Assembly (NCBI RefSeq): GCF_051278035.1
Contig: NZ_JBNMNU010000002.1
Coordinates: 31,865-95,864, forward strand
DNA: 64,000 nucleotides
Reading direction: 5' to 3'
Origin: Clostridium_AD sp051278035
Lineage (GTDB): Bacteria; Bacillota; Clostridia; Clostridiales; Clostridiaceae
The notes beneath the pieces are model-generated. The model ran no database searches, had not been told where the DNA came from, and saw only the letters and a program-made list of their open reading frames with translations. The translations under genes and the position numbers were made by a program. Positions 34,119 to 42,416 of this stretch are shown one piece after another. The first letter of the stretch is position 1, and each line of letters opens with the position of its first letter.

Positions 34119-34878
34119 ATTCGGCTAATATGATTTCAGTTTTAAATTTATTAAAACTAGCAATCACATTCTTATTTAAATAAGAATCCGTAACAATATA
34201 GTCAATCTTGTCAAGCGGTGCTATATTTATAGTTGCATTTTTACTGAATTTACTGCTATCCGCAGCTATGAACACTTCTTTTGATCTTTCAATAATAATT
34301 TTCCTAGTAACCGCTTCTTGCATGTTAAAGTCTGAAACACCATTGTCTACCGTGATGCCAGCAGCGCATATGAAACTCTTTGTAATATTAAGTCCAGAAA
34401 AATTGAAAATATAATCATAGGTAACTACAGATCGTTCGGCATGTCTTATTTTACCACCAATTATAATAATCTCAAAATCACTATTCATTAATTCATTTAC
34501 CACTGGGATAGAGCTCGTAATAATAGTAAGATTTTTTTTATTAGCAATATGCTTTGTAATATGATAAGTAGTTGAACCACTATCGATAAAAATACAATCC
34601 CCATCTTCTATAAATTCACTGCATTTCTTGCCAATAGAGTCCTTTTGTACTAGTTTACTTGTCATTCTATTTTCCATAGAGGGCTCACCAAGGGTTGGGT
34701 CTTTAATTTTTGCGCCTCCATAGACCTTTTCTATTTTATTTTGTTTTTCTAAAACGGATAAATCTCTTCTTACAGTCTCAATAGATACATTAAATGTTTC
34801 TATAAATTCAAGAATAGTCACCACATCTTTTGTTGATAGTAAATCTAAAAACTTTTTTTGACGTTCAATTGGTAGCAT
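34117..34878 (-). CDS. DeoR/GlpR-family transcriptional regulator
   Basis: 253-residue repressor type. The N-terminal HTH is FIETFNVSIETVRRDLSVLEKQ, followed by the DeoR linker KVYGGAKI, and the C-terminal sugar-phosphate-type sensor has DSGSTTYHI and VTDS. ATG 34878 follows AAGGATGA. It is divergent from the aminoethylphosphonate operon, so it may sense a phosphorylated intermediate such as phosphonoacetaldehyde; that is inference. Confidence 0.85.
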   Translation of the reverse strand: MLPIERQKKFLDLLSTKDVVTILEFIETFNVSIETVRRDLSVLEKQNKIEKVYGGAKIKDPTLGEPSMENRMTSKLVQKDSIGKKCSEFIEDGDCIFIDSGSTTYHITKHIANKKNLTIITSSIPVVNELMNSDFEIIIIGGKIRHAERSVVTYDYIFNFSGLNITKSFICAAGITVDNGVSDFNMQEAVTRKIIIERSKEVFIAADSSKFSKNATINIAPLDKIDYIVTDSYLNKNVIASFNKFKTEIILAE

Positions 34879-35036
34879 GAGATCATCCTTTCAAAATTAA
34901 TATTTTGATTTTGTATTAATATATAAATAACTTATCATAAAATATGACGACATTCAAGAAAATGTTGATAACTAATTAAGAAAAAACTAATTTTTCATGC
35001 AAAGGTAGTCATGATATTATAAACATATTTCAATAA

Positions 35037-35090
35037 TTTACCCATACTTAACATTTAGACAATATGTCTTTAACATAATAGGGGTATATT
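35037..35090 (+). promoter_or_regulatory. Pho-box promoter of the aminoethylphosphonate operon
   Basis: Hexamers TTTACC (35037), TTAACA (35048), ACAATA (35059), TTAACA (35070) at 11-bp steps; TATATT starts at 35085, exactly 15 nt after the last box. Confidence 0.75.
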
Positions 35091-35138
35091 TAAAGAGTAC
35101 TAAAGAAACACTTTAAAATTTTATGGAGGTGAATTCTT

Positions 35139-35891
35139 TTGCTCGAACTAAAAAATATTAAAAAACAATTTGATGGAAAGGTAGTGCTAGATGGGATAGA
35201 TCTACAGATACAAAAGGGTGAAATTGTATCTATGTTAGGGCTTAGTGGAAGTGGAAAAACCACACTGCTTAATATAATACTTGGTTTAACCCCAATGGAT
35301 AGTGGCGCTATTATTTTTGAAGGGGTAGATATAAGTAATGCGCCTATGAAGGATAGGGGGTTTAATATAGTTTTTCAAGACTATGCACTGTTCCCCAATC
35401 TTAATGCATACAAAAATATAGTGTATGGACTAAAGAATAAGCCAAATTCAGTAAGTAGTGAAGAACTAGAGGCCTTAATAGATTTCCTAGAATTAAGACC
35501 TCATCTATCTAAAAAGATATATCAGCTTTCTGGTGGCCAGAAGCAGAGAGTAGCATTAGCACGCACCTTAGTTACAAAACCTAAGATACTTCTTTTAGAT
35601 GAACCACTAAGTGCTCTTGATGGAGTTATAAAAGAAACTATAAAAGCTAGAATTAAAGCTATTACAAAAGAGTACAATCTTACCACTATTATAGTAACCC
35701 ACGACCCGGAGGAAGCATTAACTATGGCGGATAAAGTACTTATAATTGATAAGGGTATTATATCGCAATTTGGTACACCTAATGAGGTAATAAATCAGCC
35801 TAAAAACAATTTTGTAGAAGAGTTTATACTACATCAATTAAAAATAAAAAGAGATAACATTTACAATTTATTTGGAGAATATTGTGTATGA
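35139..35891 (+). CDS. 2-aminoethylphosphonate ABC transporter ATP-binding protein
   Basis: 250-residue importer ATPase. Walker A GLSGSGKTT, signature LSGGQKQR and Walker B ILLLDEPLSALDG are intact. TTG 35139 follows GGAGGTGA by 6 nt. It overlaps the permease gene (ATGA). Proximity to phnW and phnX and the Pho-box promoter indicate phosphonate import; polyamine and iron importers share the same ATPase type. Confidence 0.85.
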   Translation: MLELKNIKKQFDGKVVLDGIDLQIQKGEIVSMLGLSGSGKTTLLNIILGLTPMDSGAIIFEGVDISNAPMKDRGFNIVFQDYALFPNLNAYKNIVYGLKNKPNSVSSEELEALIDFLELRPHLSKKIYQLSGGQKQRVALARTLVTKPKILLLDEPLSALDGVIKETIKARIKAITKEYNLTTIIVTHDPEEALTMADKVLIIDKGIISQFGTPNEVINQPKNNFVEEFILHQLKIKRDNIYNLFGEYCV

Positions 35892-37507
35892 AAAAAAGAT
35901 TAGAAATAAAGATCATATATATAATAATTGCCTTAGTTTTTATAATATTTTTGATAGTTCCACTTCTAATATTATTTATTAATTCATTTAAAAATGGAGA
36001 GCAAATTGGAACTTATAGCTATATTTCGGTAATTAATGATAGGGATATTTTAACTTCTATGATACACAGTATTGTGGTTTCAGGAATTACTGCCGTTATA
36101 ACTACAATTACAGCTTTTGTTTTAGCCTACGCTGTAAATTGTACGCAAATATTTAAATCTACAAAGAGCATAATTAAAATTGGAATTTCAGTTCCTATGT
36201 TTTTGCCTACATTAACATATGGTTTTGCGATTATATATTCCTTTGGTAAACAGGGACTTCTAACCAAGCTATTCGGTAGAGAAATAATGCGAATTTATGG
36301 ATTCAATGGACTACTAATTGGATATGTAATTTATACAGTTCCTTTAGCTTTTCTCCTTATAAATAATTCTTTTAAGTATATAGATAAAAAGTTTATTATT
36401 GTTTCAAAACTTATGGGAGATAGTGTTATTAGGAGTTTCACTAATACAATATTTAGACCTCTTATAGGTACCTTAGGAGGAGCCTTTGTCTTAACTTTTG
36501 TTTTAAGCTTCACAGATTTTGGGATACCCGCCTCCATAGGAGGAAACTACAGCGTTATTTCAACTCACCTTTATCAGGTTATGCTTGGCTCTATACCAGA
36601 TTTTAATAAAGGTGCAGTAATAGCTATCTTCATGCTTATACCTGCAATATTTGGAGTTTTATTTTTAAACTATCTTGAAGGATTTAATTTTCACTATGAT
36701 AAATTCACTAAAGTTAATTTAATGAAAAATACACTTCGAGATGTTTGCCTTGGAACCATATCAATTTTAATAGTTGTAGGGATTATGTCGATATTTGCAA
36801 TAATGTTCATAGCACCTTTTGCAGAAAATTTTCCATATGATATGTCGTTTACCACTAAGTTTTTTAAAAACACTTTGTTTTCAGAGAGCATTTTACAGGT
36901 ATATAAAAATTCCTTTATTATATCAATTATTTCAGCATTAACGGGCACATTACTTGCCTATTCTTCAGCTATATTAAACGTTAGGACAAACATTAATAAA
37001 AGTGCTAAGGGGTATATAGATATTCTTTCTATGATAACAAATGCTGTTCCAGGAATGGTTCTAGGATTATCATATTTACTGTTTTTAAACAAAAGCGATT
37101 TAAAGGGCACTTTCACAATAATAATAATTTGTAACATGGTACATTTTTTTACAACGCCGTATCTTATGGCTAAAAATTCATTATCAAAAATGAATCCCGC
37201 CTTTGAACCTACAGCAGAGCTTTTAGGCGATACGTGGATTAAGACAGTGGTTAGAGTGGTTATTCCAAGTTCAATATCTACCATAATTGAAATGTTTAGC
37301 TATTACTTTATAAATTCCATGGTTACCATTAGTGCAATTATTTTTCTTGTTACTGCTAGGACTTCTGTTCTAACTAGTAAGATAAAACAGCTTCAACATT
37401 TTGGTGATTTTAATGAGATATTTGTTCTTTCAATACTGATCTTCGTAACAAATATTATTATGAGAATTTGTTGTAATTATGCCAATAAGAAACTATCTAT
37501 AAATTAA
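35888..37507 (+). CDS. 2-aminoethylphosphonate ABC transporter permease (fused, two-domain)
   Basis: About 539 residues with roughly twelve spans: two permease domains in one chain, as in iron- and aminoethylphosphonate-type importers. Two EAA-like loops are visible (VSKLMGDSVIRSFTN and TAELLGDTWIKTVVRVV). ATG 35888 forms an ATGA overlap with the ATPase stop, with GGAG 10 nt upstream. Confidence 0.85.
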   Translation: MKKRLEIKIIYIIIALVFIIFLIVPLLILFINSFKNGEQIGTYSYISVINDRDILTSMIHSIVVSGITAVITTITAFVLAYAVNCTQIFKSTKSIIKIGISVPMFLPTLTYGFAIIYSFGKQGLLTKLFGREIMRIYGFNGLLIGYVIYTVPLAFLLINNSFKYIDKKFIIVSKLMGDSVIRSFTNTIFRPLIGTLGGAFVLTFVLSFTDFGIPASIGGNYSVISTHLYQVMLGSIPDFNKGAVIAIFMLIPAIFGVLFLNYLEGFNFHYDKFTKVNLMKNTLRDVCLGTISILIVVGIMSIFAIMFIAPFAENFPYDMSFTTKFFKNTLFSESILQVYKNSFIISIISALTGTLLAYSSAILNVRTNINKSAKGYIDILSMITNAVPGMVLGLSYLLFLNKSDLKGTFTIIIICNMVHFFTTPYLMAKNSLSKMNPAFEPTAELLGDTWIKTVVRVVIPSSISTIIEMFSYYFINSMVTISAIIFLVTARTSVLTSKIKQLQHFGDFNEIFVLSILIFVTNIIMRICCNYANKKLSIN

Positions 37508-37550
37508 CAAAAGATATAAAAAAATATTATACAAAAGGGAGAGATATTTA

Positions 37551-38537
37551 ATGAAAAAATTATTAAAGAGAATTTCGGTTAGTTTTATGGTACTTTCAAT
37601 GTTAGTAGGACTAGTAGGTTGCGGAAGCAAAACTGCAGAGAAGGTGGTTATCTATACCAATGCAGATGAAGAGGCTGTAACAGCAATGAAAGATAGTCTT
37701 AATAGTTCTGGATATGATGGAAAGTATGTGTTGCAAGCACTTGGAACTTCAGAGCTTGGTGGAAAACTTATGGCTGAGGGTAGCGATATTGAAGCGAATT
37801 TAGTAACTATGAGTTCTTACTTTATTGATAGTGCTCAGGAAAAAAATGAAATGTTTAAGGATTTAGATTTTGAAACAGGGGCTTTAGAAAAATATCCAGC
37901 ATATTACACTCCTATACTGGCAAATACAGGTTCAATATTTGTAAATACAGAGTATATGAAGGAAAAAGGATTAGATATGCCAAAATCTATAAAGGATTTA
38001 ACTAAAGATGAGTATAAAGGAATAGTATCTATTCCTAATATAATGAACTCATCAACTGCTTGGCTTCTTATTCAATCAATTATAAGTGAATATGGAGAAG
38101 ATGAGGGTAAAGTTATACTCAGTAGTCTTATCGAAAATTGTGGTCCACATATCGAAACTTCAGGCTCTGGTCCAATAAAGAAAGTAAGAGTTGGAGAAGT
38201 GGCAGTAGGGTTTGGACTTCGTCATCAGGCAGTTGCAGATAAAATTTCAGGAAAACCAATAGATTATATAGATCCAATAGAAGGTAACTTTTCACTTACA
38301 GAAGCAGTGGCAGTAGTTAACAAGGAGAATACAGCTACAACAAAGTTAGCTATGGAAATGGCAAAGGTTATAACTACTAAAGCAAGACCAGAACTTCTTA
38401 AGTATTATCCTGTAGCATTATACGAAGGGGAAACTGTAGAAGATGTAAATAAGCCTACAAACCCTAAAATATTTGATAAAGCATTAACAGTAGAGCTTCT
38501 TCAAAAACATCAAGAATTCTTCAATGCAGCAAAATAA
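37551..38537 (+). CDS. 2-aminoethylphosphonate-binding lipoprotein
   Basis: 328-residue extracellular solute-binding protein with lipobox LVGCGSK (Cys near residue 24). The family-1-type ligand region reads VIYTNADEEAV and later VGFGLRHQAVADK. ATG follows AAAGGGAGAG. Position between the permease and phnW supports aminoethylphosphonate as ligand. Confidence 0.83.
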   Translation: MKKLLKRISVSFMVLSMLVGLVGCGSKTAEKVVIYTNADEEAVTAMKDSLNSSGYDGKYVLQALGTSELGGKLMAEGSDIEANLVTMSSYFIDSAQEKNEMFKDLDFETGALEKYPAYYTPILANTGSIFVNTEYMKEKGLDMPKSIKDLTKDEYKGIVSIPNIMNSSTAWLLIQSIISEYGEDEGKVILSSLIENCGPHIETSGSGPIKKVRVGEVAVGFGLRHQAVADKISGKPIDYIDPIEGNFSLTEAVAVVNKENTATTKLAMEMAKVITTKARPELLKYYPVALYEGETVEDVNKPTNPKIFDKALTVELLQKHQEFFNAAK

Positions 38538-38560
38538 TAAATAATAAGAGGGTAGAATTT

Positions 38561-39661
38561 ATGAATAGCTATAAACTTTTAACACCAGGACCACTTACAA
38601 CAACAAGTACAGTAAAGCAGGAAATGCTCATTGACCGCTGTACTTGGGATGATGATTATAAAGTAGTAACACAAAAAATCAGAACTGACCTTCTACAGTT
38701 GGCAGAAGTTTCACCAGAATTATATACTGCAGTGCTAATGCATGGTAGCGGAAGTTTTGGAGTCGAAGCTGTTCTGACTACAGCTATTGGTAAAGATGAT
38801 AAGTGTTTAATAGTTACAAATGGAGCATATGGAGAAAGAATTGTTACTATGGCAAAGTATATAGGTATTAATTGTGAAGTTTACAGGTCTCCATATGATA
38901 GCTTACCGGAAATGAGTAGAGTGAGAGATATTCTTGATAAGCATAGTGATATAACGCATATAATTATGGTCCACTTAGAAACTACTACAGGTATATTAAA
39001 TCCACTTGAAGAAATATCTAAGGTATCTAAGGAATATGGTAAGTCACTAATAATTGACGCAATGAGTAGCTTTGGTGGAATTCCAATAAACGTAACAGAT
39101 CTAGGTATAGATTATTTAATAAGTAGTGCCAATAAGTGTATCCAAGGGGTACCGGGCTTCTGTTTTATAATTGCTAACATTAAAAAATTATCTGAATGCA
39201 AGGGAAACTCAAAAAGTCTATGCTTAGACCTTTATGATCAGGAAGAAAAAATGAAAAGCGATGGTAAATGGAGATTTACATCACCAACTCATGTAGTGGC
39301 AGCTTTTTCAAAGGCTCTTGATGAATTATTAGAAGAGGGTGGGGTTGATGCAAGATTTAGCAGGTACACAAAAAATAACCTTCTAATTAGAAAAGGTCTA
39401 ATGGAAATTGGTATTAACTCATATATACAAGACAGTATTCAATCTCCAATTATAACAACCTTTCTTTTCCCAAACAGTGAATTTAACTTCATTATTTTTT
39501 ATAAGTATCTAAAGCAAAGGGGATTTGTTATATATCCAGGCAAATTAACAGATGTGGAAACCTTTAGAATTGGTAATATTGGAGAAATATATGAAGAAGA
39601 TATAAAAAAATTATGCAATATAATTAAGGGCTACATAGAAGGAGGTAGTGAGAATGAATAA
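38561..39661 (+). CDS. phnW: 2-aminoethylphosphonate:pyruvate transaminase PhnW
   Basis: 366-residue class V aminotransferase converting 2-aminoethylphosphonate and pyruvate into phosphonoacetaldehyde and alanine. TPGPLTTT at the start, HGSGSFGVEA and the PLP-lysine region ISSANKCIQGVPGF are hallmark PhnW segments. The gene overlaps phnX by 8 nt. Confidence 0.95.
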   Translation: MNSYKLLTPGPLTTTSTVKQEMLIDRCTWDDDYKVVTQKIRTDLLQLAEVSPELYTAVLMHGSGSFGVEAVLTTAIGKDDKCLIVTNGAYGERIVTMAKYIGINCEVYRSPYDSLPEMSRVRDILDKHSDITHIIMVHLETTTGILNPLEEISKVSKEYGKSLIIDAMSSFGGIPINVTDLGIDYLISSANKCIQGVPGFCFIIANIKKLSECKGNSKSLCLDLYDQEEKMKSDGKWRFTSPTHVVAAFSKALDELLEEGGVDARFSRYTKNNLLIRKGLMEIGINSYIQDSIQSPIITTFLFPNSEFNFIIFYKYLKQRGFVIYPGKLTDVETFRIGNIGEIYEEDIKKLCNIIKGYIEGGSENE

Positions 39662-40466
39662 AATAGAAGGCGTAATATTCGATTGGGCAGGAACTACCGT
39701 TGATTTTGGATGTTTTGCACCAGTAAATGCATTTATTGAAATATTTAAAGCCGCTGGCATAGAAGTTACTATGGAAGAGACAAGAATACCTATGGGGATA
39801 CTTAAAAGGGAGCACATAAAAGCAATGCTTACAATGCCAAGGATTAAAACCCTATGGACAGTTAAATATGGAAAAGATTTTGATGAAAGTGATGTGGATT
39901 CACTATATTCAAGTTTTGAACCGCTACTTATGGATTCTCTTTCAAATTACACAGATCCCTTGCCAGAGGTTATAGATACAGTTAGATGGTTAAGAGAAAG
40001 TGGATTAAAGATTGGATCGACTACAGGATACACAAACTCCATGATGGGAATAGTAGTAAAGGAGGCAAAAAAAAAGGGCTATGAACCAGACTTTTGGATA
40101 ACTCCAGATTCAACTAGTTCTATTGGTAGACCTTATCCCTTTATGATATTAAAAAATATAGAGGCTTTAAAAATTTCAGCAACTTTTAAAGTGATAAAGG
40201 TTGGTGATACAACCTCGGATATAAAAGAAGGATTAAATGCTGGTGTATGGTCTGTAGGCGTCGTTGTTGGTAGTTCTGAGATGGGACTTAGTTTTGAAGA
40301 ATTTATTAATCTTTCAGAGAATGAAAAAAATGAAGCTATTGAAAATACTGAGAAGCGTTTTTTAGGTGTTGGAGCAGATTTTACTATTAAGACAATGAGT
40401 GAACTTCCACAGTTAGTTCAAAAGATTAATAGGCTCATTACAGAGGGAATACGACCTAATGCATAA
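39654..40466 (+). CDS. phnX: Phosphonoacetaldehyde hydrolase PhnX
   Basis: About 270-residue HAD-superfamily phosphonatase cleaving the C-P bond of phosphonoacetaldehyde to acetaldehyde and phosphate. The nucleophile segment FDWAGTTVDFG and the cap-domain Schiff-base lysine in MGILKREHI are present. ATG 39654 is 8 nt after GGAGG; the GTG at 39648 is too near. It overlaps both neighbours, so the catabolic genes are translationally coupled. Confidence 0.95.
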   Translation: MNKIEGVIFDWAGTTVDFGCFAPVNAFIEIFKAAGIEVTMEETRIPMGILKREHIKAMLTMPRIKTLWTVKYGKDFDESDVDSLYSSFEPLLMDSLSNYTDPLPEVIDTVRWLRESGLKIGSTTGYTNSMMGIVVKEAKKKGYEPDFWITPDSTSSIGRPYPFMILKNIEALKISATFKVIKVGDTTSDIKEGLNAGVWSVGVVVGSSEMGLSFEEFINLSENEKNEAIENTEKRFLGVGADFTIKTMSELPQLVQKINRLITEGIRPNA

Positions 40467-41820
40467 TGATATTGATTTAAACCGTGAAGGAGATGTTAAT
40501 TTTAGTGATCATCGCAAAGCATGGATTAATTCTCTAGATTATAGTAGTAGGAAGCTTCTATGGGCAGATGAGGATATATTTATGAAACAATCTATGTCTA
40601 CACCGTGTATGAATGCTATAGTGGATGCAGATGGGTGCTATATAGTAGATATGCAAGGAAGTAGCTACCTTGATTTTCATGGTAATAGTGTTCATCAGGT
40701 TGGTTATAAAAATACATATGTTATTGAGGCCGTTAAGAAACAGTTAGATGAATTACCCTTTATACCAAGAAGGTATACTGGAGATATTGTTGTAAAGGCA
40801 GCTAAAGCACTAGTAAATAAAACTATATCTAAGGATTATAAAGTGCTTTTCACTCCTTCTGGGAGCGCTGCTGTAGGATTAGCTCTTAAAATAGCTAGGA
40901 AAGCTACGGGTAAACATAATGTAATATCTATGTGGGAGTCCTTTCATGGAGCAGGTCTTGACGCTATATCCGTAGGAGGTGAATATGTTTTTAAAAAAGA
41001 TATTGGTCCTCTTATGCCTGGGTGCATAAGAAGTATCCCCTATAATGGATATAGAAACCTAATCGGAAATATGTGTAGTCAAGACATTGCTAAGTTTTGC
41101 CTGGATTACATGGAATACATAATTGCGAATGAGGGAGATATAGGTGCAATATTATTAGAACCTATTAGAGCTACAGATACGCATATACCTCCCAAGAGTT
41201 ATTTCAAAAGACTCAGGGAATTATGTGATAAAAACGGCATAATTCTAATCTTTGACGAAATCCCAACAGCACTTGGTAGAAGTGGAGAATTTTATGTGCA
41301 TCAGAATTTTGGAGTAGAGCCTGACATACTTGTTCTTGGAAAGGGACTGGGTGGTGGAATAATTCCTCAAGCAGCTGTTCTTACAAAATCTAAGTATGAT
41401 TGTGCTCGCGATGTTTCTCTTGGGCATTATACTCATGAAAAACCAGCAGTAGGATGTGCAGCAATCTGCGCTACAATCGAATATATTGATAAAAATCATC
41501 TTCTAGATAATTGTATAAAACAATCAGAATATGTAAAGGGAAAGGCCGATGTGCTGTATAATACTTATGAATGTATTGGTGATATAAGAATTTGCGGATT
41601 ATTAATCACATTCGAATTTGTGAAAAATAGAGATTCAAAAGGTAAATATGAAGAACTTGTAGATAAAATATTGTACGAATCGCTACAACTAGGCCTATCT
41701 TTTAAAACAGCAGCAGGAAATTGCGTAACTTGGCATCCACCTCTAATAGTCACGAAGAAAGAAATTGATAGGGCTTTTAGTATTTTCGATAGGGCTATAA
41801 AATTTAGTTTAAACATATAA
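40459..41820 (+). CDS. Probable (R)-1-hydroxy-2-aminoethylphosphonate ammonia-lyase PbfA
   Basis: 453-residue class III aminotransferase-fold PLP enzyme. LDFHGNSVHQVGY, LPFIPRRYTGD and MWESFHGAGLDAISVGGE resemble PbfA, which converts hydroxylated aminoethylphosphonate to phosphonoacetaldehyde and ammonia and accompanies phnW/phnX in other bacteria. The PLP lysine is in LVLGKGLGGG. It overlaps phnX by 8 nt and ends the operon. An ordinary transaminase cannot be excluded from sequence alone. Confidence 0.75.
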   Translation: MHNDIDLNREGDVNFSDHRKAWINSLDYSSRKLLWADEDIFMKQSMSTPCMNAIVDADGCYIVDMQGSSYLDFHGNSVHQVGYKNTYVIEAVKKQLDELPFIPRRYTGDIVVKAAKALVNKTISKDYKVLFTPSGSAAVGLALKIARKATGKHNVISMWESFHGAGLDAISVGGEYVFKKDIGPLMPGCIRSIPYNGYRNLIGNMCSQDIAKFCLDYMEYIIANEGDIGAILLEPIRATDTHIPPKSYFKRLRELCDKNGIILIFDEIPTALGRSGEFYVHQNFGVEPDILVLGKGLGGGIIPQAAVLTKSKYDCARDVSLGHYTHEKPAVGCAAICATIEYIDKNHLLDNCIKQSEYVKGKADVLYNTYECIGDIRICGLLITFEFVKNRDSKGKYEELVDKILYESLQLGLSFKTAAGNCVTWHPPLIVTKKEIDRAFSIFDRAIKFSLNI

Positions 41821-41844
41821 AAACCGTTATTTATAAAGGTATTT

Positions 41845-41878
41845 AAGGTTAAGAAATATATTCTTAACCTTATTTTAG
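41845..41878 (+). terminator. Terminator of the aminoethylphosphonate operon
   Basis: An 11-bp perfect stem (41845-41855 with 41861-41871) followed by ATTTTAGTT. Confidence 0.78.
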
Positions 41879-41906
41879 TTAAAACCGAATATATTTATTC
41901 ATATTA

Positions 41907-41915
41907 TGGTATAAT
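41907..41915 (+). promoter_or_regulatory. Extended -10 promoter of the RNase J leader
   Basis: TGGTATAAT is a perfect extended -10. Transcription would start near 41922, leaving a leader of about 495 nt before the RNase J start. Confidence 0.6.
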
Positions 41916-41971
41916 TATATTTGATTAGTAATAATATAGTGAGTAAAATAGCACTATCAAGTTTTTATATT

Positions 41972-42332
41972 GTGGAATTATACAGCTACTATCCTATGGG
42001 TGCATTGTAATTTTTGGTACAATGAAGGGTATAGAAGGCGATAAATGGGCCCACATACGATGATTTTATAAAAAACATATATCATAAAAAGAAAATTATT
42101 AGGAGCCTTAGTGGCATAGAAAAATAATAAATTAAATAAAAAGAGTGATGTTTATTTAACAGCGCTTTGAAATATAAATCTATTAAAATAATTAAAAGAA
42201 AGGATGAAAATGAAAGGTGGAAACGTGGAAACGTTAACGCAGATAAGTAAGTGAAGTTGCATCATATTTAAGAAAAATGAGGCGACTACTTACATATAAT
42301 TAAAACAACGGAGAATCCGGCTTTTTAATTTT
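41972..42332 (+). ncRNA. Candidate structured RNA in the long RNase J leader
   Basis: No coding frame covers 41821-42416. Nested pairings are visible: GTGG (41972-41975) with CCAC (42051-42054), CTATCC (41989-41994) with GGGTATAG (42027-42034), and CATTGTA (42003-42009) with TACAATG (42018-42024). Next comes a 9-bp hairpin (42132-42140 with 42151-42159). Then GTAAGT (42247-42252) pairs with ACTTAC (42288-42293) around GTTGC/GCGAC, and AATTAAAA (42298-42305) with TTTTAATT (42323-42330) around CGG/CCG. It could be one leader or a separate small RNA; a raiA-type RNA is one family to test. Identity is not established. Confidence 0.5.
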
Positions 42333-42416
42333 GACGTCACTGGTGAGTAAATAAAAATGAACTAGTCGAATTCATGAATAAACTAAAGCAATGGAACCGA
42401 ATAAGGGAGGAAAATA

